The translations under genes and the position numbers were made by a program. Shown piece after piece: positions 28,313 through 37,360 of a stretch of 64,000 nt of DNA. Numbering within the stretch: the stretch's first letter is position 1; each line of letters begins with the position of its first letter. This DNA comes from Arcticimaribacter sp002477625. GTDB taxonomy: Bacteria > Bacteroidota > Bacteroidia > Flavobacteriales > Flavobacteriaceae. The stretch lies in contig OX044358.1 in NCBI GenBank assembly GCA_943846665.1, positions 1,364,001-1,428,000 on the forward strand, read 5' to 3'. The notes under the pieces were generated by a model, which was not told where the DNA came from, ran no database searches, and saw only the letters and a program-made list of their open reading frames with translations.

Positions 28313-29163
28313 CTTATAGGCAATCCCGCCACTTACTGCTGGCGCCTTGTAGATGTTTTTTCCACTCAATGGAACACTATACCCAAAGGAAGCACTCCAC
28401 TTTTTCGTTATAAAATAATTGATTTCTCCACCCAAATTGGTGACTTCAACATTATTTGCAAAAATACTACCGTTACTATTTTCGGCAGATAAAGAGCCGT
28501 TAAAAAAAGATTGAATTGTATTCAGGCGTGCCAAAAGCAAGAATTTATTTTTAAAGAGCTGAGAGCCTGTTTCAATACCCAGACGGATTTCATCGGAAAA
28601 ACCATTACTCCTATTATTAAAACCTACAGATGCTTTGGCGTAAAAAGAATGCTTTGCAATCTTAAACGAAGTTCCAGCCAAGACTTTCAAAATCTGATTG
28701 AATTCTCCATCCCCAGTTTGATAACTTCCATCACTTCCTCCGGAATTATTTCCCGACGGAATCCCTAGGGTTAAGGAAGTAGCCAGTACCCATCTCGGTC
28801 GTTTGAGAATTTGAATTTCTACCGTAAGATCGATATCCCCCAGACTGTTTACTGCTTCTCCAGGTTGACCTGGATTGCCTGAGGTAAAGACTTGCTCGTT
28901 TTGATATACTCGGGTAAATGGGATATAGCCAACCAATGTTATTCTGTCTGAAATACCATGACGTCCGTATACACTGATCACAAAAACTCCACGAGTTGCA
29001 TTAGGATCTAGAAGTCCCTGATCGGTGTAGTGTTGATCTGCCTCTAAAAACCAAGCCCCAACCTTATAGAGTATCCCGTTCCTTTTTTTTGAGTCCATTG
29101 CGCAGCTCCAAATGTTATTCCAAGAAAAAAAAGACAGCCCAATAAGAAGATTTGTTTTTGCAT
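28307..29163 (-). CDS. Outer-membrane beta-barrel protein (putative transporter), one frameshift
   Basis: A predicted outer-membrane barrel of about 285 residues, built of alternating strands (DRITLVGYIPFTRVY, RWVLATSLTLGIPSG, WSASFGYSVPLSGKNIY) after a signal peptide. That signal (MQKQIFLLGCLFFLGITFGAAQ, ATG at 29163) is in another frame from the rest. Adding one base near 29055 joins QWTQKKGTGYS to YKVGAWFLEADQ and gives an intact family member. The protein has no assigned substrate. It lies 12 bp after the DM13 lipoprotein gene, and the two probably form an operon. Confidence 0.75.
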
Positions 29164-29175
29164 GTGTAGGTAAAA

Positions 29176-30054
29176 TTAAAAGATGGTTGAATCTCCAACC
29201 TTTACACTGAATGGTTTACACCAATAAAGGATGTATTTGTAATCATTAACGTCGATTGAAGAAGGTAAAATATAGCTATGGGCTCCACTAAAAACAGTTA
29301 CTTCTCCAATTTTATAGCCACCTGATGGTGAATTGGGATTATTTGTGAGGTATACATAAAGTCCAGGAAGTGCCTTTGAAGCTAAGTAGTCTGCTGCGAT
29401 ATCCAACACCAATTGCCCTGCATCATTTAAACCATATTCATAGCTGCCCGTAAGCACATAGCTTGATGTAGTTTGAATTGTCCCTTGATAGGATTGAGGG
29501 GCGGTTACGACCACATCATCATCTCCAATTGTAGTCGATGTATTTGTAGTAGAGGTAGCTGTATTGGGAGTCGTTGTTGCTGTACCGGAACCTGTTGTGC
29601 TGGTGCTTGTATTGGAGTCTGTAGTATTTGAAGCTGTTCCAGAAGTTGTGCTAGTTGTGGTAGCTGTATCGGTTGTCATTGTTGCCGTTTCTGTTATTAC
29701 AACAACTTCCCGCACTGGAAAAGAAGTTTCGGCAGAAATGGTAGTGCCTAAGGCAGTAACAACACTGACCTGAATAGTGGCCAAACCGTCTTTGGTTGCA
29801 GTAGCAAAACCATTATCATCTATAGTGAGCGCATCAGGAGGAGAAACGGTCCAAATTAAATTGGGATTGTCAATTTGAGTACCACTGGTGTCGAAATATT
29901 TAGCAGTAAACTGAAATTTTTGCCCCACCTTAATGGAGATGATCTGGGGCGAAGTAATTCGTAGGGTTGGCTCTACATAATCGTCTGTGACATCGGTTCC
30001 AATGCAGCTTAAATACAATAAGAAGCGGATAAAAAGCAGTATTTTTTTATACAT
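29176..30054 (-). CDS. DM13-domain lipoprotein with Ig-like domain and Thr/Ser stalk
   Basis: A 292-residue surface or periplasmic lipoprotein (lipobox LYLSC, Cys17). It has a Big_2-like bacterial Ig domain (about 30-115; SIKVGQKFQFTAKYFD, DGLATIQVSV), a low-complexity Thr/Ser stalk (about 120-176) and a C-terminal DM13 domain (about 190-290; LPGLYVYL, HSYILP, YILYWCKPFSVKVG). The conserved single Cys in the DM13 part is present; DM13 has been proposed to act in redox or electron-transfer chemistry. It is upstream of the barrel gene in the same orientation. The protein's partner and role are unknown. Confidence 0.82.
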   Translation of the reverse strand: MYKKILLFIRFLLYLSCIGTDVTDDYVEPTLRITSPQIISIKVGQKFQFTAKYFDTSGTQIDNPNLIWTVSPPDALTIDDNGFATATKDGLATIQVSVVTALGTTISAETSFPVREVVVITETATMTTDTATTTSTTSGTASNTTDSNTSTSTTGSGTATTTPNTATSTTNTSTTIGDDDVVVTAPQSYQGTIQTTSSYVLTGSYEYGLNDAGQLVLDIAADYLASKALPGLYVYLTNNPNSPSGGYKIGEVTVFSGAHSYILPSSIDVNDYKYILYWCKPFSVKVGDSTIF

Positions 30055-30137
30055 CGTAAAAATTTGGGTATTACTAATGTATTGAAAGAAATCAAAAAGA
30101 ATGCCAGATCACATAATTTTAACAAAAAGAACGGGGA

Positions 30138-31112
30138 CTATCCTAAAATCCGAACAGCGTCTTTGGCGCAATAGGTTGCAATGAGCGATGCACCTGCACG
30201 CTTAAAAGCAATCAGTTGCTCGTACATAATGGCGTCGTATTCGATCCAACCTTTGGCTGCAGCTGCCTTGAGCATAGCATATTCACCACTAACCTGATAA
30301 GCAGCTAGGGGAACATCTATATGGTTGCTTAAATCGCGGATGATATCTAAATAGGCTATTCCCGGCTTAACCATTACAATATCAGCACCTTCTTCGATGT
30401 CCAATTCGGCTTCTACAAGCGCTTCCTTTCGGTTATGGAAATCCATCTGATAGGTTTTCTTGTCTCCAAATCCAGGAACAGAGTCGAGTGCTGATCGGAA
30501 AGGACCATAGAAACCGGAAGCGTATTTGGCGCTATAACTTAAGATTCCAGTATTGTGAAAACCTTCTTGTTCGAGGAGGCTTCGAATAGCCAAAATACGA
30601 CCATCCATCATGTCACTTGGAGCGACAAAATCTGCTCCTGCCTTTGCATGCGACAAGGCCATTTGTGCTAGAACTTCTACCGTAGTATCGTTTACAATAA
30701 CTCCTTTGTCTACAATTCCATCGTGCCCAAAAGAAGAAAAAGGATCCAAGGCTACATCTGTCATAACGGTCATTTCGGGAACCGTTTCTTTAACAAGTGC
30801 GATGGCTCTCTGCATCAAGCCTTCCGGATTAAGTGCTTCTTTTCCTTTGTTGTCTTTAAGAGTGTCGTGGACTTTAACAAAAAGCAATACCGTTTGTAGT
30901 CCCATGCTCCAAAGCTCTTGAACTTCTTTTTTCAAATGGTCTAAACTCATTCGATAATAGTCCGGCATAGAAGCGATTTCTTCTTTTACATCCGATCCTT
31001 CTACCACAAAAAGAGGAACGATAAAGTCGCTCGGTGCTAGCTGTTGTTCTCGAACCATACTTCTAATTGCTTCTGAACTTCGTAATCGTCTGTTTCGTTT
31101 TAATGGATACAT
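30138..31112 (-). CDS. hemB: Porphobilinogen synthase
   Basis: Condenses two 5-aminolevulinate molecules to porphobilinogen in the cytoplasm. At 324 residues it is normal length. The two active-site lysines are in SYSAKYASGFYGPFR and VMVKPGIAYLDI. The metal region reads DVALDPFSSFGHDG, lacking the cysteine triad of zinc-type enzymes, which suggests a magnesium-dependent form. It is the last gene of the leftward heme run, 11 bp after the antiporter gene. Confidence 0.97.
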   Translation of the reverse strand: MYPLKRNRRLRSSEAIRSMVREQQLAPSDFIVPLFVVEGSDVKEEIASMPDYYRMSLDHLKKEVQELWSMGLQTVLLFVKVHDTLKDNKGKEALNPEGLMQRAIALVKETVPEMTVMTDVALDPFSSFGHDGIVDKGVIVNDTTVEVLAQMALSHAKAGADFVAPSDMMDGRILAIRSLLEQEGFHNTGILSYSAKYASGFYGPFRSALDSVPGFGDKKTYQMDFHNRKEALVEAELDIEEGADIVMVKPGIAYLDIIRDLSNHIDVPLAAYQVSGEYAMLKAAAAKGWIEYDAIMYEQLIAFKRAGASLIATYCAKDAVRILG

Positions 31113-31123
31113 GGAAAGGTGTT

Positions 31124-32425
31124 TTAAGTACGGTCTTCATTTTCATCAGCAATTTCATCTAAGAATTCGTCTAATGTGTTGGGTTCGGTTTCTTCAGAAT
31201 CTGTTAACGATTCTAGTTCGGGATCTTGTTTGGTTTTCTTCATAGTTCCCAACGTCATCATGAGCATGGATGCTAAAATAACAACCAATAACACTTGCTC
31301 GTCGATGATCGAACGGGAAGTATTTACAAAGGTAACTTCTTTGATTTGAAGGAATAATAAAATACTGATCAAACCCCTAGGCGACATATAGACCAGAGGG
31401 GAAGGTTTTATTTTAAAGGTAGTAACGATAAAATAGAGGTAGCGAATGAGGAGCATAATTCCGAAAATCAGTACGCCATAAATAAAAGGGGCTATAGAAG
31501 AAAATTCGACTAAGCTAATTGAAAAACCAAAAAACAAGAAAAAGAAGGTTTTTACTAAAAAGGTAGATTCTGCGGTTAGAATATGAAATTCATGTAATCC
31601 TTTTTCAGTCTGATTCAAGTCCAAATAGCGCTGCATAAAACCGGGGAGGAGGGCTTTGACATTGCTCAAAAACAAGCCAAAAATAAAGATGGTCACCAGG
31701 GCGGGTAAGTGGAAAAACTTCCCAAAAGCATAGACCAATACAAGTAGTGCCAGAATGAGGAAAAACTTGACGTGGTGTTCAATTTTCTGTAAGAGCTGAA
31801 AAAGGAGGTAGGTGATGATCAATGAAACTACAATTACACCAATGATTTGCAACCCTAAAGCGATTATAGATTCGGCACTAATCAAGGTTTGATTCGACTC
31901 GAATTGTCGAATAGCATAGTTGAAAATCATAATCCCTAAGATGTCAGAAAACGTAGATTCATAGACTACAAATTCTTTTTCTCGATTCAAAAGCCCAGCA
32001 GCAGAAGGAATTGCAACAGCACTACTGATAATAGCCAGTGGAATCGCAAAAATGACAGCCGTTTTGTGTTCAATATTCAAGAGGTTTTCAAAAGCCCAAC
32101 TCACGGCAATGATGTTGAGGATTAAAATAAGGGCAGCAGCAAAAAACCCCTTGAGAATTACGGGTAGTTTTTCTTTTTTAATATCAAGTTCTAATGCGCC
32201 TTCTAGCACGATTAAAATCAGACCAACTGTCCCCAAAACGGGGATTAACTTATCTAAAAATCCAAAATCAGTAAAACCGTAAAGGTTGGTTGCTGTTCGA
32301 ATGATGATCCCTGTAAACATCAAGAGTATAACAGAGGGGAATTTCGTTTTTCTTGCGATAGCATCAAAGAGGTAAGAGAAAACCACCAAAAGGGGAAGTA
32401 CGATTAAAATCGATAATGTATTCAT
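31124..32425 (-). CDS. Cation:proton antiporter (CPA1-like)
   Basis: A 433-residue integral membrane protein with about twelve hydrophobic segments and the layout of the monovalent cation:proton antiporter family (Na+/H+ exchanger domain). Recognisable parts are LMFTGIIIRTATNL, LILIVLEGALELDI, AIPLAIISSAVAIPSAAGLL and SPRGLISILLFLQI, followed by an acidic C-terminal tail (PELESLTDSEETEPNTLDEF). It sits between hemF and hemB in the same direction, 53 bp after hemF and 11 bp before hemB. No functional link with heme synthesis is established. Ion specificity is not predictable. Confidence 0.88.
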   Translation of the reverse strand: MNTLSILIVLPLLVVFSYLFDAIARKTKFPSVILLMFTGIIIRTATNLYGFTDFGFLDKLIPVLGTVGLILIVLEGALELDIKKEKLPVILKGFFAAALILILNIIAVSWAFENLLNIEHKTAVIFAIPLAIISSAVAIPSAAGLLNREKEFVVYESTFSDILGIMIFNYAIRQFESNQTLISAESIIALGLQIIGVIVVSLIITYLLFQLLQKIEHHVKFFLILALLVLVYAFGKFFHLPALVTIFIFGLFLSNVKALLPGFMQRYLDLNQTEKGLHEFHILTAESTFLVKTFFFLFFGFSISLVEFSSIAPFIYGVLIFGIMLLIRYLYFIVTTFKIKPSPLVYMSPRGLISILLFLQIKEVTFVNTSRSIIDEQVLLVVILASMLMMTLGTMKKTKQDPELESLTDSEETEPNTLDEFLDEIADENEDRT

Positions 32426-32478
32426 AAGAATTTGGTTTTTCTAAAGGTTAATTTAGTGAAAAGCTATCGATTTTTAAT

Positions 32479-33384
32479 TTATGAAATCCAGTTTTTAGGT
32501 TTCTTGATCACCTGCATGAGTTCAGCCTCTGGCGAATTTTCTTCCGGATGATGATCGTAATGCCATTGAACCTTAGGCGGCAAGCTCATCAAAATACTTT
32601 CAATTCTTCCGTTTGTTTTCAAACCGAAAAGGGTGCCTTTGTCGTGAACTAAATTGAATTCAACATAACGACCTCTTCGTATTTCTTGCCACTTTTTTTG
32701 CTCTTCGGTATAGGTAAGATTCTTCCTACGATCTAAAATCGGTAGGTAGGCTTCCAAGAAATTATCAGCAACATCGGTAACAAAAGCATACCATTTTTCA
32801 AGCGAATATTTTGGGGTGGGTTTCAAATAATCAAAAAATAAACCGCCTAAACCTCTAGCTTCGTCTCGGTGGGCATTCCAAAAATAGGCATCACATTTTT
32901 TCTTGTATTCTGAATAAAGTTTTGGACCGTGTCGGTCGCAAGCATTTTTACAAGTTTGATGAAAATGAACAGCATCTTCTTCAAATAAATAATAGGGGGT
33001 AAGATCCAGACCTCCACCAAACCATTGATCTACGATGTTACCGTTGAGGTCATACATTTCAAAATACCGCCAATTTGCATGCACAGTCGGTGCCATGGGG
33101 TTTTTTGGGTGTAAAACCAAGCTGAGGCCACAGGCATAAAAAGAAGCTTCGCTTACATTCAAATGCGTCTGCATACTTTCAGGTAAGGTACCGTGAACGC
33201 CCGAAATATTAACACCGCCTTTTTCAAATACAACTCCGTCTTCTAATACGCGGGTTCTTCCGCCGCCTCCTTCGAGGCGTTCCCAGATGTCTTCTTTAAA
33301 AGAAGCACCTCCATCTGCTGCCTCCAAAGCAGCAGTAATGGTATCTTGAAGTTCACATATGTATTTGTAAAAAAGCTCTTTCAT
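32479..33384 (-). CDS. hemF: Oxygen-dependent coproporphyrinogen III oxidase
   Basis: Converts coproporphyrinogen III to protoporphyrinogen IX using O2. The 301-residue sequence carries the family signatures GGGGRTRVLEDGVVFEKGGVN, HPKNPMAPTVHANWRYFE, WFGGGLDLTPYY and GRYVEFNLVHDKGTLFGL. Its use implies aerobic heme synthesis; no oxygen-independent HemN is in the window. It follows hemE by 9 bp. Confidence 0.97.
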   Translation of the reverse strand: MKELFYKYICELQDTITAALEAADGGASFKEDIWERLEGGGGRTRVLEDGVVFEKGGVNISGVHGTLPESMQTHLNVSEASFYACGLSLVLHPKNPMAPTVHANWRYFEMYDLNGNIVDQWFGGGLDLTPYYLFEEDAVHFHQTCKNACDRHGPKLYSEYKKKCDAYFWNAHRDEARGLGGLFFDYLKPTPKYSLEKWYAFVTDVADNFLEAYLPILDRRKNLTYTEEQKKWQEIRRGRYVEFNLVHDKGTLFGLKTNGRIESILMSLPPKVQWHYDHHPEENSPEAELMQVIKKPKNWIS

Positions 33385-33393
33385 GAATGCGTT

Positions 33394-34419
33394 TTAGCTT
33401 CCGTATTCTTTTACCGCATCAACAAATGCCTGCGCATGACTTACAGGAATATTGGGTAAAATCCCGTGTCCTAGATTTACAATATAGCGATCTTTTCCAA
33501 AAGCATCAATCATCTTTTTTACATCGCTTTTGATCTTTGGAATTGGAGACAGTAACTGTGATGGGTCGTAATTTCCTTGTAGGGTAATGTTCCCTCCAGA
33601 CAAATACCGTGCGTTTCTTGCAGAACAAGTCCAGTCTACTCCCAGTGCGCTAGCACCCGACTGAGACATTTCATTTAAGGCAAACCAGCATCCTTTTCCA
33701 AAAACAATTACTGGACAGAGGTCTTTGACTGCCGTTACGATCTGCTGAATGTAGGGCCAAGAAAAAATAGCGTAATCTTCGGGGGAAAGTAAGCCTCCCC
33801 AGGAGTCGAAAATTTGGAGTGCATTAACTCCTGCTGCAGCCTTTGCTCTCAGGTAGTCAATTGTAGTATCGGTTATTTTTTGAAGTAACTCATGCGCCAT
33901 TTCAGGTTCTTTAAAACAAAACTCTTTGGCTTTATCAAAGGTTTTTGATCCTTGTCCTTGAACAGCATAACACAATAAGGTCCATGGGGAACCTGCAAAA
34001 CCGATCAAGGGAACTTCATTATTGAGTTCTTGTTTGGTCATTTTGACTGCATCAATTACATAGCCTAAAGCCTCTTCAGCATGAGGTACGATTACCTGGT
34101 CTAGTTCTGCTCTGCTTCGGATGGGAGTAGGAATCCAAGGCCCTACATCAGCTTTCATTTCAACTTCAATATTCATTGCCTGTAAAACCACAAGAATATC
34201 ACTGAATAAGATTGCAGCATCCGGACCAATCTGACGAATGGGCATTACGGTAATCTCGGTTGCTAATTCTGGAGTTTGGCAACGGGTAAAGAAATCATAT
34301 TTCGCTTTCAGCTTCATGAAATCGGGTAAGTATCGCCCTGCTTGACGCATCATCCAAACGGGTGGACGACTAACGGTTTCTCCGGCTAGAGCTTTAAGAA
34401 ATAAATCATTTTTAATCAT
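33394..34419 (-). CDS. hemE: Uroporphyrinogen decarboxylase
   Basis: Removes four carboxyl groups from uroporphyrinogen III to give coproporphyrinogen III. The 341-residue protein has the signature PPVWMMRQAGRYLPDF, the catalytic Asp in ILFSDILVVLQAM and the second signature GFAGSPWTLLCYAVQG. I start it at 34419 (MIKNDLFLKALAGE). This ATG overlaps the hemD stop by 4 bp (ATGA), so the two are translationally coupled. A longer in-frame start at 34539 would run back through hemD and does not look like the family. Confidence 0.96.
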   Translation of the reverse strand: MIKNDLFLKALAGETVSRPPVWMMRQAGRYLPDFMKLKAKYDFFTRCQTPELATEITVMPIRQIGPDAAILFSDILVVLQAMNIEVEMKADVGPWIPTPIRSRAELDQVIVPHAEEALGYVIDAVKMTKQELNNEVPLIGFAGSPWTLLCYAVQGQGSKTFDKAKEFCFKEPEMAHELLQKITDTTIDYLRAKAAAGVNALQIFDSWGGLLSPEDYAIFSWPYIQQIVTAVKDLCPVIVFGKGCWFALNEMSQSGASALGVDWTCSARNARYLSGGNITLQGNYDPSQLLSPIPKIKSDVKKMIDAFGKDRYIVNLGHGILPNIPVSHAQAFVDAVKEYGS

Positions 34420-35084
34420 GAGGGTAGCTGTTTTTTTGTTTGGTAAATCATATGCTCTACGGTAGGGCTTGTAGCAATTACTATCTGTCTTTTTGATACT
34501 GGAAGCGCTTCCGCTGTGGTTGGTCCAATACAGATGCAAACGGTCTGTTTGAGGCTGTTGTCTTGAAGAAAACTTCGAACCCCACTTGCGCTGTAAAAGA
34601 GTACAATATCAAAAGCACCAATTGCTTTGGGTTTTAAAAGTGTTTGGTAAACTTCAATAGACTCAAGTTTGATTTTATGGAGTTCCATTTGAGCTTCTAA
34701 ATCGGGTCTTCTTTCCTTTCCGCAGAAAAACACAAAATCTTCATTTTTAGCGTTTTTTACGATAAAATCAGCCAAATTGGACGCATTTTCTTCAAAATGA
34801 CTCACTTTTAGGCCATTTTCTTCTAATGCGACTTTGGTCTTTTCGCCTACACAATAACACCTTTTATTTTTCAAAAGGAGATTGAAATCGGTTTTTGAAA
34901 AAACGGATTGTACTGCGTTTTGACTAGAGAAAAGCAGGCTGTGTTTTGCGTCGGAATAAGTAAAGGGAATTGCTTTTGTTTCTATAAAATTTCGTTCCGT
35001 ATAGCGAGCTCCTAATTCAATCATTCTATTTTTTTGAATGGGCGAAAGCACTTTAGTCGAAAGAATTTTTAAAGGACTGTTCAT
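34416..35084 (-). CDS. hemD: Uroporphyrinogen-III synthase
   Basis: Cyclises and inverts ring D of hydroxymethylbilane to give uroporphyrinogen III. HemD is poorly conserved, but this 222-residue sequence shows SSQNAVQSVF, YCVGEKTKVALEENGLKV, ENASNLADFI, VFFCGKERRPDL, IVLFYSASGVRSFL and ICIGPTTAEAL, all at the positions expected for the bilobed fold. It overlaps hemC and hemE by 4 bp on each side. Confidence 0.93.
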   Translation of the reverse strand: MNSPLKILSTKVLSPIQKNRMIELGARYTERNFIETKAIPFTYSDAKHSLLFSSQNAVQSVFSKTDFNLLLKNKRCYCVGEKTKVALEENGLKVSHFEENASNLADFIVKNAKNEDFVFFCGKERRPDLEAQMELHKIKLESIEVYQTLLKPKAIGAFDIVLFYSASGVRSFLQDNSLKQTVCICIGPTTAEALPVSKRQIVIATSPTVEHMIYQTKKQLPS

Positions 35085-35993
35085 GAAGAAGATTTGAATT
35101 CCTGAAGTAAGGCAGCTGCTCCTTTTTTAAGCAAGGCGTTTGCGAGTTCAACGCCTTTATTTTGAGCTGTAAACTTTTCAAAGGTTTCCGAAACAAGGAA
35201 TTTTCGTTTCCCATCCAACGAAAAAACACCGCCATTAAAGCGAAGCTGATCTCCTTCTATTGTTGCAAGTGCTCCGATTGGTGCAGTACAACCCCCTTCT
35301 AGTGTTCGTAAAAAATCGCGCTCCATCTGGGTGCAAAGCGCAACATCTGGTCGATTGAATTGCTGTAGGACATCAAACATTGAGGTGTCGACAGTTCTAC
35401 AAACCACCATAAGCGCTCCCTGAGCAGGTGCCGGGATCATCCAATCCAAGATTTCAACTTCCTCTGTATTTGTGATCAAGGCGAACCAATGCAGCTTCAG
35501 CAAAAATTGCTCCGTTCCAAGCTTCATTTTTTAATTTAGTCAAACGGGTTTGTATGTTTCCTCGTAAAGGAACGATGCTGTGATTAGGATAATGTCCTAG
35601 CCATTGCGCCTTTCTTCTTAAACTCCCTGTTGCAATTGTTGCAGAATTTTCTAAAGGAACGGCTTTGGCTTTTTTTACAAGAACATCCAACACCGGGCCT
35701 CGTTCCAAGACTGCTGCCTGCCGAATACCCTTTGGCAACTGGGTAGGCACATCTTTCATGCTGTGTATGGCAATATCGATTCGGTTATTCAATAAAGCAG
35801 CATCAAGTGTTTTTGTGAAAATCCCGATGGTTCCCATTTCATAAAGCGGTTGAACTAGATCCAAGTCGCCATCGCTTTTTATCGGAATCAATTCGGTAGT
35901 ATAACCCTCAGCATTCAATAAATCTTGAAGGGTATGGGCTTGCCACAAGGCTAATGCGCTCGCTCGTGTTCCAATGCGAATCAGCTTATTCAT
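35081..35993 (-). CDS. hemC: Hydroxymethylbilane synthase (porphobilinogen deaminase), one frameshift
   Basis: Polymerises four porphobilinogens to hydroxymethylbilane. The N-terminal part from the ATG at 35993 (IRIGTRASALALWQA, SMKDVPTQLP, ATGSLRRKAQWL, LRGNIQTRLTKL) stops in frame shortly after GAIFAEAALVRL. The C-terminal part (NTEEVEILDWMIPAPAQGAL, ERDFLRTLEGGCTAPIGA, with the dipyrromethane-binding Cys) continues in the next frame. One surplus base near 35478 explains the break; without it the protein reads AALVRLITNTEEVEILDWM with the right spacing. Because the gene is essential for heme and its neighbours are intact, a consensus error is more likely than decay. Confidence 0.88.
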
Positions 35994-37233
35994 GGGCCTT
36001 TATATCCAGTTGAAAAACTTCTTGAATTACATCTAGTGTAGTGGTGGCTTTGCTGGGATTTTCTTTGAGGTAATTGGCGAGCTGTCCCGTTATTTTTTGA
36101 ATCATTTGATCAGAAACACTCACTGCTTCTGGTTTTAAAACCGCTTTCTTCTCTTGGTTTTTAATTTCAGAACTTTGTTGAGCTGTTAGTTTAGCCTTTA
36201 GCGCGCGCAATGCTGGCGCATATTGACGATGCTCTAACCATTGCAAAAACTCTTCTTTGACTTCCTCTAAAATTGTTTCAGCTTGAGGAATGTATTGTCG
36301 TCTATCTTCTAATGCTTTGTTCGTGATCTGTGAAAGAGCATCTAAATTAATTAGTGTTACCTGTTCTAGCTCTTCAACATTTGGATGCACATTACTGGGG
36401 ATCGAAAGATCAAGAATTAGAAGGGGGGTGTCTTTATGAATGATGTCTTTTGAAATGGTAGGCTGTTGAGCTCCCGTTGCAACAATTAAGACATCTGTTT
36501 TTCTAATTTCTGTAGGTAATTCTCCGTATTCTTTAACCAAGATATTGAATTTTCCTGCTATGTGTTTGGCTTTTTCGTGGGTTCGATTGATCAACACAAT
36601 ATGATCATTTTCTGTGTGCTTGATTAAGTTTTCACAGGTGTTTCTACCGATCTTTCCCGTTCCAAAAAGTAAAATATTTTTTTCTGAAATTTCTTCAATG
36701 GTATTGATGATGTATTGAACCGATGCAAATGCAACAGAGGTAGCACCACTCGAAATTTTCGTTTCGGTCTTGATACGCTTACTGGCTTGAATAACGGCGT
36801 TTACTAAGCGTTCCATAAATCCATGCCCCATACCGAGCTTTTTGGATCTAAAAAAGCCTTGTTTCAACTGGCCTATTATTTCAAAATCTCCAAGAATCTG
36901 ACTGTCTAATCCTGTTCCAACCTTAAAGATGTGGTGAAAGGCAGCCTTGTTTTTATGGGTATATCCAATTTCATTAAACACCGCTAAACTTCCTTTAGAA
37001 TGCTTGCACAATAAATTAATCAGTTGAATTGGATGATTAACATGGGCATAGATCTCTGTTCGGTTACAGGTAGAATTAATGAGAATTTCTTCGATACCTT
37101 CTCTTTTAGCTTCTATGGTAAGGGTGTCTTTTTGCTCTAAGTTTAAGCTAAAATCACCTCGGGTTTTTAGGTCAGCATTTTTATAACTAACCCCTATTGC
37201 GTAAAAATGTTTCTTATTATTTGAAACTTCCAT
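35986..37233 (-). CDS. hemA: Glutamyl-tRNA reductase
   Basis: First step of the C5 route to 5-aminolevulinate: reduces glutamyl-tRNA to glutamate-1-semialdehyde. The catalytic Cys is in INSTCNRTEIYA. Other motifs are GTGLDSQILGDFEIIGQLK, the NADPH loop FGTGKIGRNTCENL and the C-terminal dimerisation helix. At 415 residues it is complete. It heads the leftward heme operon (hemA, hemC, hemD, hemE, hemF, antiporter, hemB) and overlaps hemC by 8 bp. The next enzyme, glutamate-1-semialdehyde aminomutase (hemL), is not in the window. Confidence 0.96.
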   Translation of the reverse strand: MEVSNNKKHFYAIGVSYKNADLKTRGDFSLNLEQKDTLTIEAKREGIEEILINSTCNRTEIYAHVNHPIQLINLLCKHSKGSLAVFNEIGYTHKNKAAFHHIFKVGTGLDSQILGDFEIIGQLKQGFFRSKKLGMGHGFMERLVNAVIQASKRIKTETKISSGATSVAFASVQYIINTIEEISEKNILLFGTGKIGRNTCENLIKHTENDHIVLINRTHEKAKHIAGKFNILVKEYGELPTEIRKTDVLIVATGAQQPTISKDIIHKDTPLLILDLSIPSNVHPNVEELEQVTLINLDALSQITNKALEDRRQYIPQAETILEEVKEEFLQWLEHRQYAPALRALKAKLTAQQSSEIKNQEKKAVLKPEAVSVSDQMIQKITGQLANYLKENPSKATTTLDVIQEVFQLDIKAHE

Positions 37234-37253
37234 TAATTCGTTCTAATCGGCTA

Positions 37254-37261
37254 CAAAAATA
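37254..37261 (-). promoter_or_regulatory. -7 promoter element for the hemA operon
   Basis: On the minus strand TATTTTTG fits TAnnTTTG. It ends 20 nt before the hemA ATG at 37233. Confidence 0.5.
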
Positions 37262-37317
37262 AGCGGCTGTTTTTAAAAAAAGTAACGCTAAAAGTATAAT
37301 TAATAACGTAAAGCGGT

Positions 37318-37325
37318 TATTTTTG
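37318..37325 (+). promoter_or_regulatory. -7 promoter element for the AraC-type regulator
   Basis: TATTTTTG fits TAnnTTTG on the plus strand. It is followed by a leader of about 90 nt that contains the 19-bp palindrome, so a repressor bound there could block elongation or initiation. Confidence 0.45.
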
Positions 37326-37341
37326 TAATATAAACGCTCAT

Positions 37342-37360
37342 AGACTATATAATATAGTCT
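37342..37360. promoter_or_regulatory. 19-bp perfect palindrome between hemA and the AraC-type regulator
   Basis: AGACTATATAATATAGTCT has two exact 9-bp arms around a central A. It lies in the 185-bp divergent gap that controls both heme gene groups, 59 bp before the regulator ATG at 37419. It is a candidate operator for a dimeric regulator. Confidence 0.5.

Noticed and set aside
29564..29773. Open frame on the plus strand encoding a Val-rich peptide
   Set aside because: It is the antisense shadow of the Thr/Ser-coding stalk of the DM13 lipoprotein; no promoter or family match.
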